Below are positions 16,639 to 25,213 of a stretch of 64,000 nt of DNA, in pieces. The stretch's first letter is position 1. Each line of letters starts with the position of its first letter. Under the pieces are notes generated by a model. It had not been told where the DNA came from. It saw only the letters and a list, made by a program, of their open reading frames with translations, and did not search any database. The stretch is taken from the NCBI GenBank assembly GCA_018269075.1, contig JAFDVJ010000006.1, positions 109,724-173,723 of the forward strand, read 5' to 3'. Made by a program: the position numbers and the translations under genes. This DNA is from Acidobacteriota bacterium (GTDB lineage Bacteria > Acidobacteriota > Blastocatellia > Pyrinomonadales > Pyrinomonadaceae).

Positions 16639-19600
16639 ATGAATCAGGAAAAATGGCGGGAAATCAGCAGGATCTTTCATCTCGCGCTCGAGATGGGCGC
16701 GGCCGAGCGGCGCGCGTTTCTCGACGAGCGCTGCGCCGGCGACGCCGGGCTGCGCCGCGAGATCGAGAATCTGCTGAACGCCAGCGAGACCGAGGACAGC
16801 TTTATCGATTCGCCGAAGCCCGGTCTCGCCGCCGCCGAGCCCAAGCCGAAGCTCAAGCCGGACGACCGGATCGGTTCGTTCGAGATCGTCCGGATGCTCG
16901 GCGCGGGCGGGATGGGCGAGGTTTACCTGGCGAAGGACCTGCGGCTCAACCGGCTCGTCGCGGTCAAGATCCTGCCGTCCGACGTCGAGATCGACACGAC
17001 CGCCCGCCGGCGTTTCCTGCGCGAGGCGCAGGCCGCCGCCGCGCTCGAACATCCGAACATCTGCACGACCCACGAGATCGGCGAACAGGACGGTTTCGGC
17101 TTTATCGTGATGCAGTATGTCGAGGGCGAAACGCTCGCCGCGCGCATCAAAGCCGGCGCGCTGCGGCCGCTCGCCGCGCTCGAGATCGCGATCCAGATCG
17201 CCCGCGCGCTCGGCGAAGCCCACGCTTCGGGCATCGTCCACCGCGACATCAAACCGGCGAACATCATCGTTTCGGCGAATAATCAGGTCAAGGTTCTCGA
17301 TTTCGGCCTCGCCAAACGCGTCATCATCGATTCGCCGGACAGCGAAACGAGCAGCTTCAAGACGATCCTCAGCCAGCCCGGAATGATTATGGGCACGGTG
17401 TCGTATATGTCGCCCGAACAGATTCGCGGGCAGGAAACGGACCCGCGCAGCGATCTCTGGAGCCTCGGCGTCTGTCTTTACGAGATGCTTTTCGGGAAAA
17501 CGCCGTTCGGGGGCGAAAGCCCCGTCGAACGGCTCGCCGCGATTCTTTACCGCGAACCCGAAAAACCGGGTCCGATCCCCGACGAACTGCAGAGGATTCT
17601 CGACCGCGCGCTCAGCAAGGAGCCGGAAAACCGTTACCAGACGGCGCGCGAGATGATCGCCGATCTGCGGCATCTCAAACAGGAGATGGAGTTCGCCGAA
17701 CAATTGCAGATCCACGCGACGACCGGCACGAGCGACAAGGAAATCCACGAAACGCTCGCGCAGTTTCTGTCCGACAATCCGGCGATCGCCATCCACACGA
17801 CGTCGCAGACGCCCGCCGCCGGCCCGCGGAAAAGCCGGAAAAACTACCTTTTTTACGCGCTCGTCGCCGTCGTGCTGGGCGTCGGCGCTTTTTTCTGGTG
17901 GAAGAGCCACCGGCTCGAACGGGCGCGCGCGGATCTCAAAAAAGTCGAGGAGCTGGCCCGCGCGGAAAAGAATTTCGAGGCCTACGATCTGGCGCTGGAG
18001 GCCGCCGCCGTCCTGCCCGACGACGAAACGCTCGCCAAAATCCTGCCGACCGTCTCCGACTCGCTCTCGGTCAATTCCGAACCGGCCGGCGCGAAGGTTT
18101 ATTTAAGAAGGTTTCAGCCCGACAAAGACGGCAAGTTTCCCGACCGCCTGCTCGTCGGTCAGACGCCGCTTCAGGATCTGCGGATCGCGCGCGGAAATTA
18201 TATCCTGCAGATCGAAAAGGACGGCTACGCGCCGTTCGAGCGGACGATCTCGGGGACGCTGCCGCGGATCGGCGGCTCGTTTATCGAAACGCCGCCGCTG
18301 AAAATCGAAACGCGGCTCGTCGAACTGGACAAAATGCCGGCGCGGATGGTCTTCGTGCCGGGCGGCGAATATTCGCTCGTCAACTGGTCGCGCTCGACCG
18401 AGTCGAAAGTCCGGCTCGACGATTATTTCATCGACAAATACGAGGTCACGAACGCCGAGTTCAAGGAATTCATCACGGCCGGCGGCTACTGGAAAAAGGA
18501 ATACTGGAAGGTGCCGATCACCAAGGACGGCAAACCGATCCCGCTCGACGAGGCGCTTCTGCTGTTTAAGGACAAGACCGGTCTGCCGGCACCGCGCTCG
18601 TGGACGAACCAGAACTACGCCGACGGCAAAGCCGATTTCCCGGTCACCGACATCACCTGGTACGAGGCGGCGGCCTACGCCGAATTTCGCGGCAAATCGC
18701 TGCCGACGATCTTTCAATGGGAAAAGGCGGCGCGCGACGGGACGTTCGACCCGCGCTACAACGCGATGCCGTGGGGCTTTATCCGGCAGGGCGAAACGAC
18801 CGACAACCGCGCCAATTTTCGCGGCGTCGGGACCGTTCCGGCCAACGCCAACGAGTTCGGGATGAGCCCGTTCGGCGCCTACAATATGGCCGGCAACGTC
18901 TCCGAATGGAATCTCAACCAGTCGTCCGAGGGCTTTATCACAAGCGGCGGCGCGTGGAACGATCTGACCTACTCGTTCGGCGATCACGGCGAATATCCGG
19001 GTCTGTTCGCCGAAAACCGGATCGGTTTCCGCTGCGTGCTCAACACGAACCCGAGCAACGATCAGGGCGCGGAAAAGATCCCGCCGGCGGCGACGCCCGA
19101 ATACCGGCCGTCTTCGGACGCCGATTTCAAGACGTGGCTGACGCATTACGAATACGACAAAAAGCCGCTCAACGCGAAGACGGTCGAAACGACCGAGACC
19201 GACGCCTGGACGCGCGAAAAGGTGACGTTCGCGGGCGAGGGCGGCGAACAGGCGATCGCCTATCTGTATCTCCCGAAAAACTACCCGCGACCGCTGCAGG
19301 TCATTCATTACGTGCCGCCGGGCGACGTCGTCCGCGGACTGCGGAGCCTGCCCGATTCGATCGAGATGTTCGTCGCGCCGTTCATCAAATCGGGCCGCGC
19401 GGTCTTCGCCGTCGTCCTCAAGGGCTACGTCGAGCGCGTCTTCCCGCCGGGCTACGTCTTGCCGGACAATTCGACGGTCGAATTCCGCAAGCAGATGGTC
19501 AACTGGATCACCGACCTGCGGCGCGGCGTCGATTATCTCGAAACGCGCGACGATCTGCAGAAGGACCGGATCGGTTTTCTCGGCATCTCGAACGGGGCCA

Positions 19601-19926
19601 ACGTCGGGCTCGTCCTGACGGCCGTCGAGACCCGCTACAAAACGCTCGTCTTCGAAAGCGCGGGCCTCGAAAAAGACTTTCTGACGCGGACGCCCGAAAC
19701 CTCGCCGATCAAATTCGCCTCGCAGATCCGAACGCCGAAGCTCGTCATCAACGGCCGCTACGACGAGACTTTTCCGCTCAACACGGACGCCAAACCGCTC
19801 TTCAAACTGCTGCGCGAACCGAAAAAGATCATCCTCTACGACGGCGGCCACATCCCGACGGTCGAATTCTTCGTCCCGACCGTCAACAACTGGCTCGACG
19901 AAACGCTCGGCCCGGTCGCGAAATAA
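16639..19926 (+). CDS. Transmembrane Ser/Thr kinase with PEGA, FGE-like and alpha/beta-hydrolase domains
   Basis: A 1,095-aa sensor-type fusion. Residues 80-345 are an active-looking Hanks kinase: GAGGMGEVY (88-96), Lys110, HRDIKPAN (201-208), DFG (221-223). One membrane helix spans 403-421. A PEGA-type domain (about 476-555) and an FGE/SUMF1-like domain (about 565-800) should lie outside. The FGE fold is marked by TWYEAAAYAEFRGKSLPT and YNMAGNVSEWN but lacks the catalytic Cys pair, so it probably binds a ligand. A C-terminal hydrolase domain (about 850-1095) has Ser984 (GISNG), Asp1042 and His1071 as a triad. I chose ATG 16639; the upstream frame translates repeat DNA. Confidence 0.9.
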   Translation: MNQEKWREISRIFHLALEMGAAERRAFLDERCAGDAGLRREIENLLNASETEDSFIDSPKPGLAAAEPKPKLKPDDRIGSFEIVRMLGAGGMGEVYLAKDLRLNRLVAVKILPSDVEIDTTARRRFLREAQAAAALEHPNICTTHEIGEQDGFGFIVMQYVEGETLAARIKAGALRPLAALEIAIQIARALGEAHASGIVHRDIKPANIIVSANNQVKVLDFGLAKRVIIDSPDSETSSFKTILSQPGMIMGTVSYMSPEQIRGQETDPRSDLWSLGVCLYEMLFGKTPFGGESPVERLAAILYREPEKPGPIPDELQRILDRALSKEPENRYQTAREMIADLRHLKQEMEFAEQLQIHATTGTSDKEIHETLAQFLSDNPAIAIHTTSQTPAAGPRKSRKNYLFYALVAVVLGVGAFFWWKSHRLERARADLKKVEELARAEKNFEAYDLALEAAAVLPDDETLAKILPTVSDSLSVNSEPAGAKVYLRRFQPDKDGKFPDRLLVGQTPLQDLRIARGNYILQIEKDGYAPFERTISGTLPRIGGSFIETPPLKIETRLVELDKMPARMVFVPGGEYSLVNWSRSTESKVRLDDYFIDKYEVTNAEFKEFITAGGYWKKEYWKVPITKDGKPIPLDEALLLFKDKTGLPAPRSWTNQNYADGKADFPVTDITWYEAAAYAEFRGKSLPTIFQWEKAARDGTFDPRYNAMPWGFIRQGETTDNRANFRGVGTVPANANEFGMSPFGAYNMAGNVSEWNLNQSSEGFITSGGAWNDLTYSFGDHGEYPGLFAENRIGFRCVLNTNPSNDQGAEKIPPAATPEYRPSSDADFKTWLTHYEYDKKPLNAKTVETTETDAWTREKVTFAGEGGEQAIAYLYLPKNYPRPLQVIHYVPPGDVVRGLRSLPDSIEMFVAPFIKSGRAVFAVVLKGYVERVFPPGYVLPDNSTVEFRKQMVNWITDLRRGVDYLETRDDLQKDRIGFLGISNGANVGLVLTAVETRYKTLVFESAGLEKDFLTRTPETSPIKFASQIRTPKLVINGRYDETFPLNTDAKPLFKLLREPKKIILYDGGHIPTVEFFVPTVNNWLDETLGPVAK

Positions 19927-19987
19927 AATCTTTAAACTATGTGGAAATGAAGCTCGATTTACACAAAATTCCTGCCACCCTCATGAA

Positions 19988-20467
19988 TCACAATTCCATT
20001 ATCTCGGCTGTTTCTACGATTTGAGTTACCGTTGATAATTCTTCATCCGAAACAATTATTTCACTTCGTTCTAAAGGAGTATCCAATTTATTAAAATAAA
20101 CCTTAATTATTTCAGTTGCCCGATTGACTGTTTGCGCAACAGTCAATTTATAATTTCCCTGCTCGATCTTCACTATTCTGGGCGATATTTCTTCAGGGCC
20201 TTCAATTCTTACTTTTCCGGATACACATAAAAACGGTACAGCTATTACCCGCTCATCGCTATTGTCCAAAATATAACTGCCTTTATAGACAATTACATTT
20301 GCAGTTCCAAAGTCAATCAATGTTGAAAAATTGATTGATGAGGGTCTGCGTGCAAAACCTTGTCGGATATGTTCATCTGTCCAATCATTTCCAGGTAATT
20401 TTACAGATGTATCAAATATCATAAATTGATTGTAAGCAAAATAAAGCTCGAAGGTATCTATCAGCAT
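19988..20467 (-). CDS. ComJ-like protein (putative nuclease inhibitor), AT-rich orphan
   Basis: A 159-aa protein. The blocks QFMIFDTSVKLPGNDW, IRQGFARRPSSINFSTL, ERVIAVPF and GKVRIEGPEE, and the C-terminal YKLTVAQT, resemble the ComJ/competence-protein-J family. In Bacillus that protein inhibits the NucA nuclease. Recognition is from memory and moderate. Codon use is clearly AT-rich against GC-rich neighbours, no nuclease partner is adjacent, and the Shine-Dalgarno is weak. It is probably a recently acquired immunity-type gene. It sits at the edge of a repeat-filled, gene-poor segment. Confidence 0.5.
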   Translation of the reverse strand: MLIDTFELYFAYNQFMIFDTSVKLPGNDWTDEHIRQGFARRPSSINFSTLIDFGTANVIVYKGSYILDNSDERVIAVPFLCVSGKVRIEGPEEISPRIVKIEQGNYKLTVAQTVNRATEIIKVYFNKLDTPLERSEIIVSDEELSTVTQIVETAEIMEL

Positions 20468-20520
20468 AATCAGTAAATTAAAAGTAATTGTGTAATCCGT
20501 TCTCGACGAAACCCGAAAAA

Positions 20521-20702
20521 GCGGCGCAGCCGTGCCGAGGTCAGCAGCGTCGGCGATAGCCGATGCACCGTCCGCCGGCCGGGCTCCTGCATCTCAAGCC
20601 GTTCAACAACAAGGGTTTTAGCCTTCCCGTCAAGTTACACCGGCGCGGCGGTGCATCGGCTATCGCCGACGCTACTGACCCCGCGCGGCTGTCGCCGCTT
20701 TT
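20521..20702. repeat. Long imperfect inverted repeat
   Basis: GGTCAGCAGCGTCGGCGATA and onward (left arm, about 20541-20572) pairs over 32 bp with one mismatch with the arm at about 20650-20681 (CGGTGCATCGGCTATCGCCG...). Outer flanks (GCGGCGCAGCCGTGC / GCGCGGCTGTCGCCGC) pair imperfectly. The loop of about 80 bp contains CAACAACAAGGGTTTTAG. It looks like a mobile palindromic element or structured RNA; the type is not recognised. Confidence 0.7.
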
Positions 20703-20761
20703 GCCTTCGATTACACAACCTATTTTACAGTCCCGCAGCCGCCCCGCATACACAAGCCCCC

Positions 20762-21076
20762 GCCCACCTTGCACACGCATCCGCCCACCTTGCACACACA
20801 TCCGCGCGGCGCACATACGCATCCGCACCCTATACATACGCATCCGCACCCTATACACACGCATCCGCGCGGTGTACATTCGTCTCCGCACCCTATACAT
20901 ACGTCTCCGCACCCTATACATTCGTCTCCGCACCCTATACATTCGTCTCCGCACCCTATACATGAGCATCCGCACCCTGTACATACGCATCCGCACCCTG
21001 TACATGAGCATCCGCACCCTATACATACGCTTCCGCACCCTGTACATACGCTTCCGCACCTTTTGCATTTGCATCC
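20762..21076. repeat. 21-bp satellite, 15 consecutive units
   Basis: Fifteen units of exactly 21 bp with consensus close to GCACCCTATACATACGCATCC, plus partial units at both ends. Units 8 and 9 are identical, and variants GAG/TTC/TAC at positions 14-16 and CAT/TCT/CTT at 17-19 recur, suggesting unit shuffling. The unit has no stop in several frames. One plus frame gives a His-Pro-rich heptapeptide (HTHPHPI-like), another RIRTLYI. Confidence 0.93.
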
Positions 21077-21150
21077 GCGCAGGGTTGAAACGAACTATCG
21101 GAGCGATTATCGTTTGAGTATCCGCAAAAGTTTCGAGTTCCGGCTTCAGC

Positions 21151-21310
21151 CCAATGGCCTTAAGTTAAGCACGAAGTCGAATGAATTGAACAATTTAATG
21201 GGCCGCTGGAAGGCGCGGATTGGGCGGATTGACGCGGATTTCTTTTCCTTAAAAACAAAACCAGGGAAAAATCCGTGAAAATCCGCGTCATCCGCGTCAT
21301 CCGCGGCCTA
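21151..21310 (+). repeat. Composite element, copy 1 (18-bp box plus GCGGAT hairpin)
   Basis: CCAATGGCCTTAAGTTAA (21151-21168), then about 29 bp including GAATTGAACA, then the hairpin (AATGGGCCGC... to 21310). The same order of parts is found in reverse at 31326-31475. The 18-mer is repeated exactly, inverted, at 21546-21563. Confidence 0.75.
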
Positions 21311-21367
21311 TATTTTTTGTTCCGCCTGAATCAATCAGCTTGCTGAACTTATTCCTTAACTCTATCC

Positions 21368-21521
21368 GAGTCCTGAGTCGGAAGTCTTGAGTCTTAAGTC
21401 CGTTATCGATTTCGCGTTTTTTTCGTTTCAGACAAAGATTTTGTCGATAAAACCCGCCCGGATGACGAAATTGAAGCTGCTGCCAAATGACTTAAGACTC
21501 AAGACTCAAGACTCAAGACTT
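21368..21521. repeat. GACTCAA stem-loop
   Basis: GAGTCCTGAGTCGGAAGTCTTGAGTCTTAAGTC (21368-21400) and GACTTAAGACTCAAGACTCAAGACTCAAGACT (about 21489-21521) are reverse-complement heptamer arrays. No gene flanks them directly, so the usual gene-boundary context is missing or decayed. Confidence 0.8.
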
Positions 21522-21655
21522 TAATTTTTCAACTCAGGACTCTGATTAACTTAAGGCCATTGGTCTTCCGCAGGCGTTCGGCTTCGTCGTGAATTTATTT
21601 TCACCCGAAACGGGAGGCCGCCCGAGAGCGAAGCTCGAAACGTTGTAATCATTCT

Positions 21656-23014
21656 TTAAAGGCTCTGAACTACCCCGCACGAACGACCGGCCGATGCCGG
21701 TCGCCGGCCGAAACGGAGCCGTCGGGCGCGGATCGAGTCTTTTCGCCGCGATGACCGAAAATTGCGGACTTCGTCGACGGTTTCGCGCGTCGGGCCGGAA
21801 CAGGCCAGCAGCCCGTCGACGCCGACGGCGCGGGCGGCGGCGGCGAGAAATTCTTCGACCGTCGATTCGACGAGCTTTCCGCCCGCGACGTAGCGCGGCC
21901 GTTCGCCGCCGAGCTGGTCGAGACAGGTGACGGCCAGTTTTTTCGTGATTTCGAGGCCGTTCGAATGAGCGTACCGCGAAAAATCCGCGTCGATCGTTTC
22001 GGCCAGCAGATCGAGGTCGAGCCACGCGAACCGGAGGCTGTCCTGGTGCGGGTTCGGGATGTTGGTCGCGTCGAAGATGTCCGGGTAGGGCTTGGCGGCG
22101 AGCTCGTGCGGCAGAAAGCCCGCGCCGTGGCGCGTCGTGTAGGCGCGCGTCGCGTAGACGCATTCGAGCCGTTCGAGCCCGGCCTCGGCGGCGAGCTCGA
22201 CGACGTTTTTGAGCCCGGTCGAAGACCGCGTGACGTTCGGAAACCAGCCGTAATCCTCGTCGAGCAGCAGGCCCTGCGCGCCCTCGAAGACGACGCCGCC
22301 GGCCGTTCGCAGAAATTCGGTCCGCGCGAGCTCGACGCGGGCCCGGAATTCGGCCGCCGCGGCGATGAAATCCTCGCGCAAAATCTCCGAATCGAGCAGT
22401 TCCGTTTGTTCGCCCGAAAGCCGCCCGACGTTCAGTTTTTCGAGCCGCGCCGGCAGCCAGCGGCGGCGGATGGCGTCGAGTTTTTCACGCAGGACGTCAA
22501 CATCCGTCAGCTCGCCGACGGTGACGGCGAAACGCGCGTCGAGACAGCGCTCGATCGTCTCGCCGAAACCGACGCCGCAGCTTCCGTGCTTGAATCGTCC
22601 GCGCGCGGCCTCGGCCCATTGATTGATGAGCATATCGTAGGGCGTCGTGACCAGACCGCGATCGTCGGCGTAAACGAGCGGCGCGGAAACGCCCGATCGC
22701 CCGAGCTCGCGGCTTTCGCGGACGAAAAGAAGCGGGCTGCTGACGAAGAAACGGCTCAGAAACGTCGCCGCGCCGAGCAGCGTGCCGCTCCCGAAATGGC
22801 TGTGAATATGCCGCCGCCCGTCGGGCCGGACGACCGTGTGGCCGGCCTGCGCGCCGCCGTTGAAACGGACGACGACCGCGTCCCGACCCTCTAAAGCGGC
22901 GTGATAATCGGTCAGCAGACCTTTCCCCTCGTCGCCGAAACCCGCGCCGATCACAATGGTGGATTTCGGATTGCGGATTTCGGATTGCGGATTGGTTTCC
23001 GGATGAGCCGTCAT
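21656..23014 (-). CDS. Divergent adenylosuccinate-synthetase-like enzyme (PurA superfamily)
   Basis: A GTP-dependent ligase of the PurA fold; PurA joins IMP and aspartate. From ATG 23014 it is 452 aa. GFGDEGKG (25-32) is the P-loop with catalytic Asp28, AGHTVV carries His59, GAQGLLLDEDYGWFPNVT matches the GAQG block, and SGPTRETVDEV matches the PurA C-terminus, after which 30-odd unusual residues follow. Residues 8-17 (NPQSEIRNPK) are translated TTCGGAT repeat. A GTG at 22954 is another start but would trim the first strand. Context (vWA, J-kinase, NrtR) is unlike purine operons, so a different substrate is possible. Confidence 0.75.
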   Translation of the reverse strand: MTAHPETNPQSEIRNPKSTIVIGAGFGDEGKGLLTDYHAALEGRDAVVVRFNGGAQAGHTVVRPDGRRHIHSHFGSGTLLGAATFLSRFFVSSPLLFVRESRELGRSGVSAPLVYADDRGLVTTPYDMLINQWAEAARGRFKHGSCGVGFGETIERCLDARFAVTVGELTDVDVLREKLDAIRRRWLPARLEKLNVGRLSGEQTELLDSEILREDFIAAAAEFRARVELARTEFLRTAGGVVFEGAQGLLLDEDYGWFPNVTRSSTGLKNVVELAAEAGLERLECVYATRAYTTRHGAGFLPHELAAKPYPDIFDATNIPNPHQDSLRFAWLDLDLLAETIDADFSRYAHSNGLEITKKLAVTCLDQLGGERPRYVAGGKLVESTVEEFLAAAARAVGVDGLLACSGPTRETVDEVRNFRSSRRKDSIRARRLRFGRRPASAGRSCGVVQSL

Positions 23015-23136
23015 CGGTTTTATAGAAAGCAGGGGTTTAGAAATGTTCTTTTTCATATTCGCAACCTAACAACAAATTCGCTCGGATTGCGGATCCGACA
23101 AACAAATCCGAAATCCGAAATCCGAAATCCGAAATC
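22961..23136. repeat. TTCGGAT stem-loop overlapping the PurA-like N-terminus
   Basis: The array at 23104-23136 begins at the vWA stop (TGATTTCGG). The array at 22961-22995 is its partner on the pre-start side but lies inside the probable PurA-like reading frame. The arms include TGCGGAT variants. Confidence 0.85.
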
Positions 23137-24058
23137 AGAACCGAATGACGCCGCCGTCTTTGGGTTTCGCCAATCCGGTGTGCAGATGGCCGACGGCGTG
23201 CGCGACGACAAGCGAGGTGTCGCCGCCCCAGCTCGCCGCGACCGCCGATTTATCGCGGCCCTCGGCGACCTCGATCGTCGAGACGATCACCTCCGAGAGT
23301 TTCGTGTGATCGGAAAGCGGGATCGCCCGCTGCCCGAGCAGCTCCGTCCAGCCGCGCCGGACTTCCGCGCCGCAGCTCCGGTAATGCGAGCCTTCCTCGA
23401 CCATCAGATGAAAGACCTCGTATTGCCGGCCGACCATCGTCAGCAGGTCGCGGTTGGCGAGCCGGTCCATCTGCAGATCGAGTCCCATCGCCCGCTTGAC
23501 GTCGTCGCGGGTCAGATCCTCGGGAATCTGCTCGTCGCCGACGGTGAACAGATAGCCTTTTTTGCCGCGCTTTTCGAAACAGTCGAGCGCGGTTTTCTGC
23601 GCCGCGAAATACCACGGCAGGTTGTAGGACTCCCAGCAGTTGCCGCCGCCGCCGTGTTCGATGTAGATTTCCTCGAGCTGGGCGGCGATCCTGAGATCGG
23701 CCTCGAACTGCGTCGCCTGGAGCGGCGCGCGGTCGCAGCGGACGTCGCCGACGCCCATCACCATCAGATGCGGATCGGTCACGGGCAGTCTTTTCAGAAT
23801 CTCTTCGAAAGCCGTCCCGATTCCCTTGCGCACCAGATTGTCGGCGAGCGAGCCCATCGAGCCGGTCACGTCGCAGGCGATGATGATCGCCGTCGACTGC
23901 GGGTTTTCGGCCGAATCGCGCGATTCGCGGACCGTGATCTTCGACGGGTCGAATTCGGCCTTCAGGTCGCGTGACTTAAATATGTCGTCGGTCGATCTGG
24001 CGGCCGTCGCACTTGCGTAATCTTTCCAATCGCTCGGATTCCATCTTGCGTATCCCAT
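23135..24058 (-). CDS. vWA (MIDAS) domain protein
   Basis: A 307-aa soluble protein with a von Willebrand factor A domain. STAIIIACDVTGSMGS places the MIDAS DxTGS at 63-67. Later conserved blocks are IEHGGGGNCWESYNLP (about 133-148) and LFTVGDEQIPED. Such domains bind Mg2+ and mediate protein contacts, often as adaptors in chaperone- or AAA-based assemblies. The ATG at 24058 has AGGAG 8 nt upstream. It lies 72 bp after the J-domain gene and before the PurA-like gene, all on one strand. There is no signal peptide. Partner and function are unknown. Confidence 0.82.
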   Translation of the reverse strand: MGYARWNPSDWKDYASATAARSTDDIFKSRDLKAEFDPSKITVRESRDSAENPQSTAIIIACDVTGSMGSLADNLVRKGIGTAFEEILKRLPVTDPHLMVMGVGDVRCDRAPLQATQFEADLRIAAQLEEIYIEHGGGGNCWESYNLPWYFAAQKTALDCFEKRGKKGYLFTVGDEQIPEDLTRDDVKRAMGLDLQMDRLANRDLLTMVGRQYEVFHLMVEEGSHYRSCGAEVRRGWTELLGQRAIPLSDHTKLSEVIVSTIEVAEGRDKSAVAASWGGDTSLVVAHAVGHLHTGLAKPKDGGVIRF

Positions 24059-24130
24059 AGTTTTTACTCCTTTTGCCGGTCGTCTTTTCCTTCAGACGCC
24101 GTTTTTTTTAGCCAACACACGGGCCGGCGG

Positions 24131-25177
24131 CTACCGGCCGTAAATCGCGTCCGCGCCGGCGTCGAGCCGGACGAAGCGCGGCGCTCCGAAATCCAGTTCC
24201 AGAACGTTTTGCCATAATTCGTAATCGGTGACGGCCGCGCCGCTCGTCGCGCCGTTCAGCCAGCGGGCCATCGCCGCCGGGATTTTCGGGTTCGATTTCA
24301 AGGCCCAGCCGGATTTCGCGCCGAGCAGCTCGCAGCCGGTGCGGCGAATCGCTTCGAGATCGGTGCGCCCGTCGGCGCGGCCGGCGGCGATCGCGTCGGG
24401 CGGCGCGAACTCGACCGTCCGCGGCGGCAGGGCTTTGATTTTTCGGCCGCGGGGCCGCGCGTACCACCAGCCGCCGAGCAGCATCGCGCCGTGATTGACG
24501 GGCGAGACGAAGACCGTGCGCGGCCCAATGTCGTGATGGATGATTCCCGCGTAATCGAGATAACAGGCCAGATTGTAAAGCCGGTTGCCGATCCAGCCGA
24601 CGTGCCGCGGATCGAGCGCGCCGCCCATAAAATCGAGCAGATCGGCGAGCAGGACCATCTCCGCCGGTTTCGGCAGAAGGAGAAACAAACGCCGCGCGGA
24701 CGCAAAAAATTCGGGCTCGCGGGGCAGGTAACGACCGATCTCTCTCTGCATCTTTTTGCCGGCGAAGCGAAAACCGGCGAGCTGCCGTTTCGCGTTTTCG
24801 AAGAGATCGGCGAACCGGTGTTCGACGGCGAACGCGATCTCGGTCTTCGCGACATAGAGCTCGCCGAGCTCGAACGAATGACATTTGAAATAATTGATCC
24901 GGCGCGTGACGGCCGCCGTCCCGAAACGGCCGGCCGGCAGGTCGAGCACGCCCGGCCCGGGCCAGCGCTGCGTTTCCAGCAGTTCGAGCGTCTTTCGGTA
25001 GAGCGCGGTCACGCGCTGGAAGACGACGGTCGCCTGCGGCGCCGGATTGCGGTCCGGATGCCAGTCGCGGCTCAGCTCGTAAAATTCGGTTTTGGCGGTT
25101 TCCGCGTCGCCGGAAAAGAGCTTTTCCGGCGATTCCGGGTCGATCGCCATAATCTGTTCGGCCGTTTTCGTCTTCAT
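24131..25177 (-). CDS. J-domain plus degenerate protein-kinase-fold protein
   Basis: A 348-aa protein. The N-terminus is a J-domain: FYELSRDWHPDRNP has the HPD tripeptide at 40-42 needed to stimulate Hsp70. The rest resembles a protein kinase with altered key residues. YLDYAGIIHHDIGPRTVFV (about 207-224, printed in 19 residues) sits like the HRD-x-K-x-x-N loop but has Gly for Lys and Thr for Asn. No DFG is seen, and DLEAIRRTGCELLG resembles helix F. It is probably a pseudokinase recruiting chaperones. GGAGG precedes ATG 25177. It lies 36 bp after the NrtR-like gene. The kinase-fold call is by pattern and moderate. Confidence 0.6.
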   Translation of the reverse strand: MKTKTAEQIMAIDPESPEKLFSGDAETAKTEFYELSRDWHPDRNPAPQATVVFQRVTALYRKTLELLETQRWPGPGVLDLPAGRFGTAAVTRRINYFKCHSFELGELYVAKTEIAFAVEHRFADLFENAKRQLAGFRFAGKKMQREIGRYLPREPEFFASARRLFLLLPKPAEMVLLADLLDFMGGALDPRHVGWIGNRLYNLACYLDYAGIIHHDIGPRTVFVSPVNHGAMLLGGWWYARPRGRKIKALPPRTVEFAPPDAIAAGRADGRTDLEAIRRTGCELLGAKSGWALKSNPKIPAAMARWLNGATSGAAVTDYELWQNVLELDFGAPRFVRLDAGADAIYGR

Positions 25178-25213
25178 CTCGCGTTCCCTCCTGAAAACCT
25201 TTTCCCGTGAGCC

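Larger units (their letters stand above)
20468..21655. other. 1.2-kb gene-poor segment of stacked repeats
   Basis: I support no gene here. In order it holds a long inverted repeat (20521-20702), a 21-bp satellite (20762-21076), an 18-bp motif (21151-21168) repeated inverted at 21546-21563, a GCGGAT hairpin (21198-21310) and a GACTCAA stem-loop (about 21368-21521). Open frames across the satellite exist in several frames on both strands and are best explained by a stop-free unit. Confidence 0.75.

Noticed and set aside
20769-21278. His/Pro-rich 169-aa frame across the 21-bp satellite
   Set aside because: Starts only at TTG, no ribosome site, and equally open frames exist on both strands because the unit lacks stops. 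Kept as a repeat.
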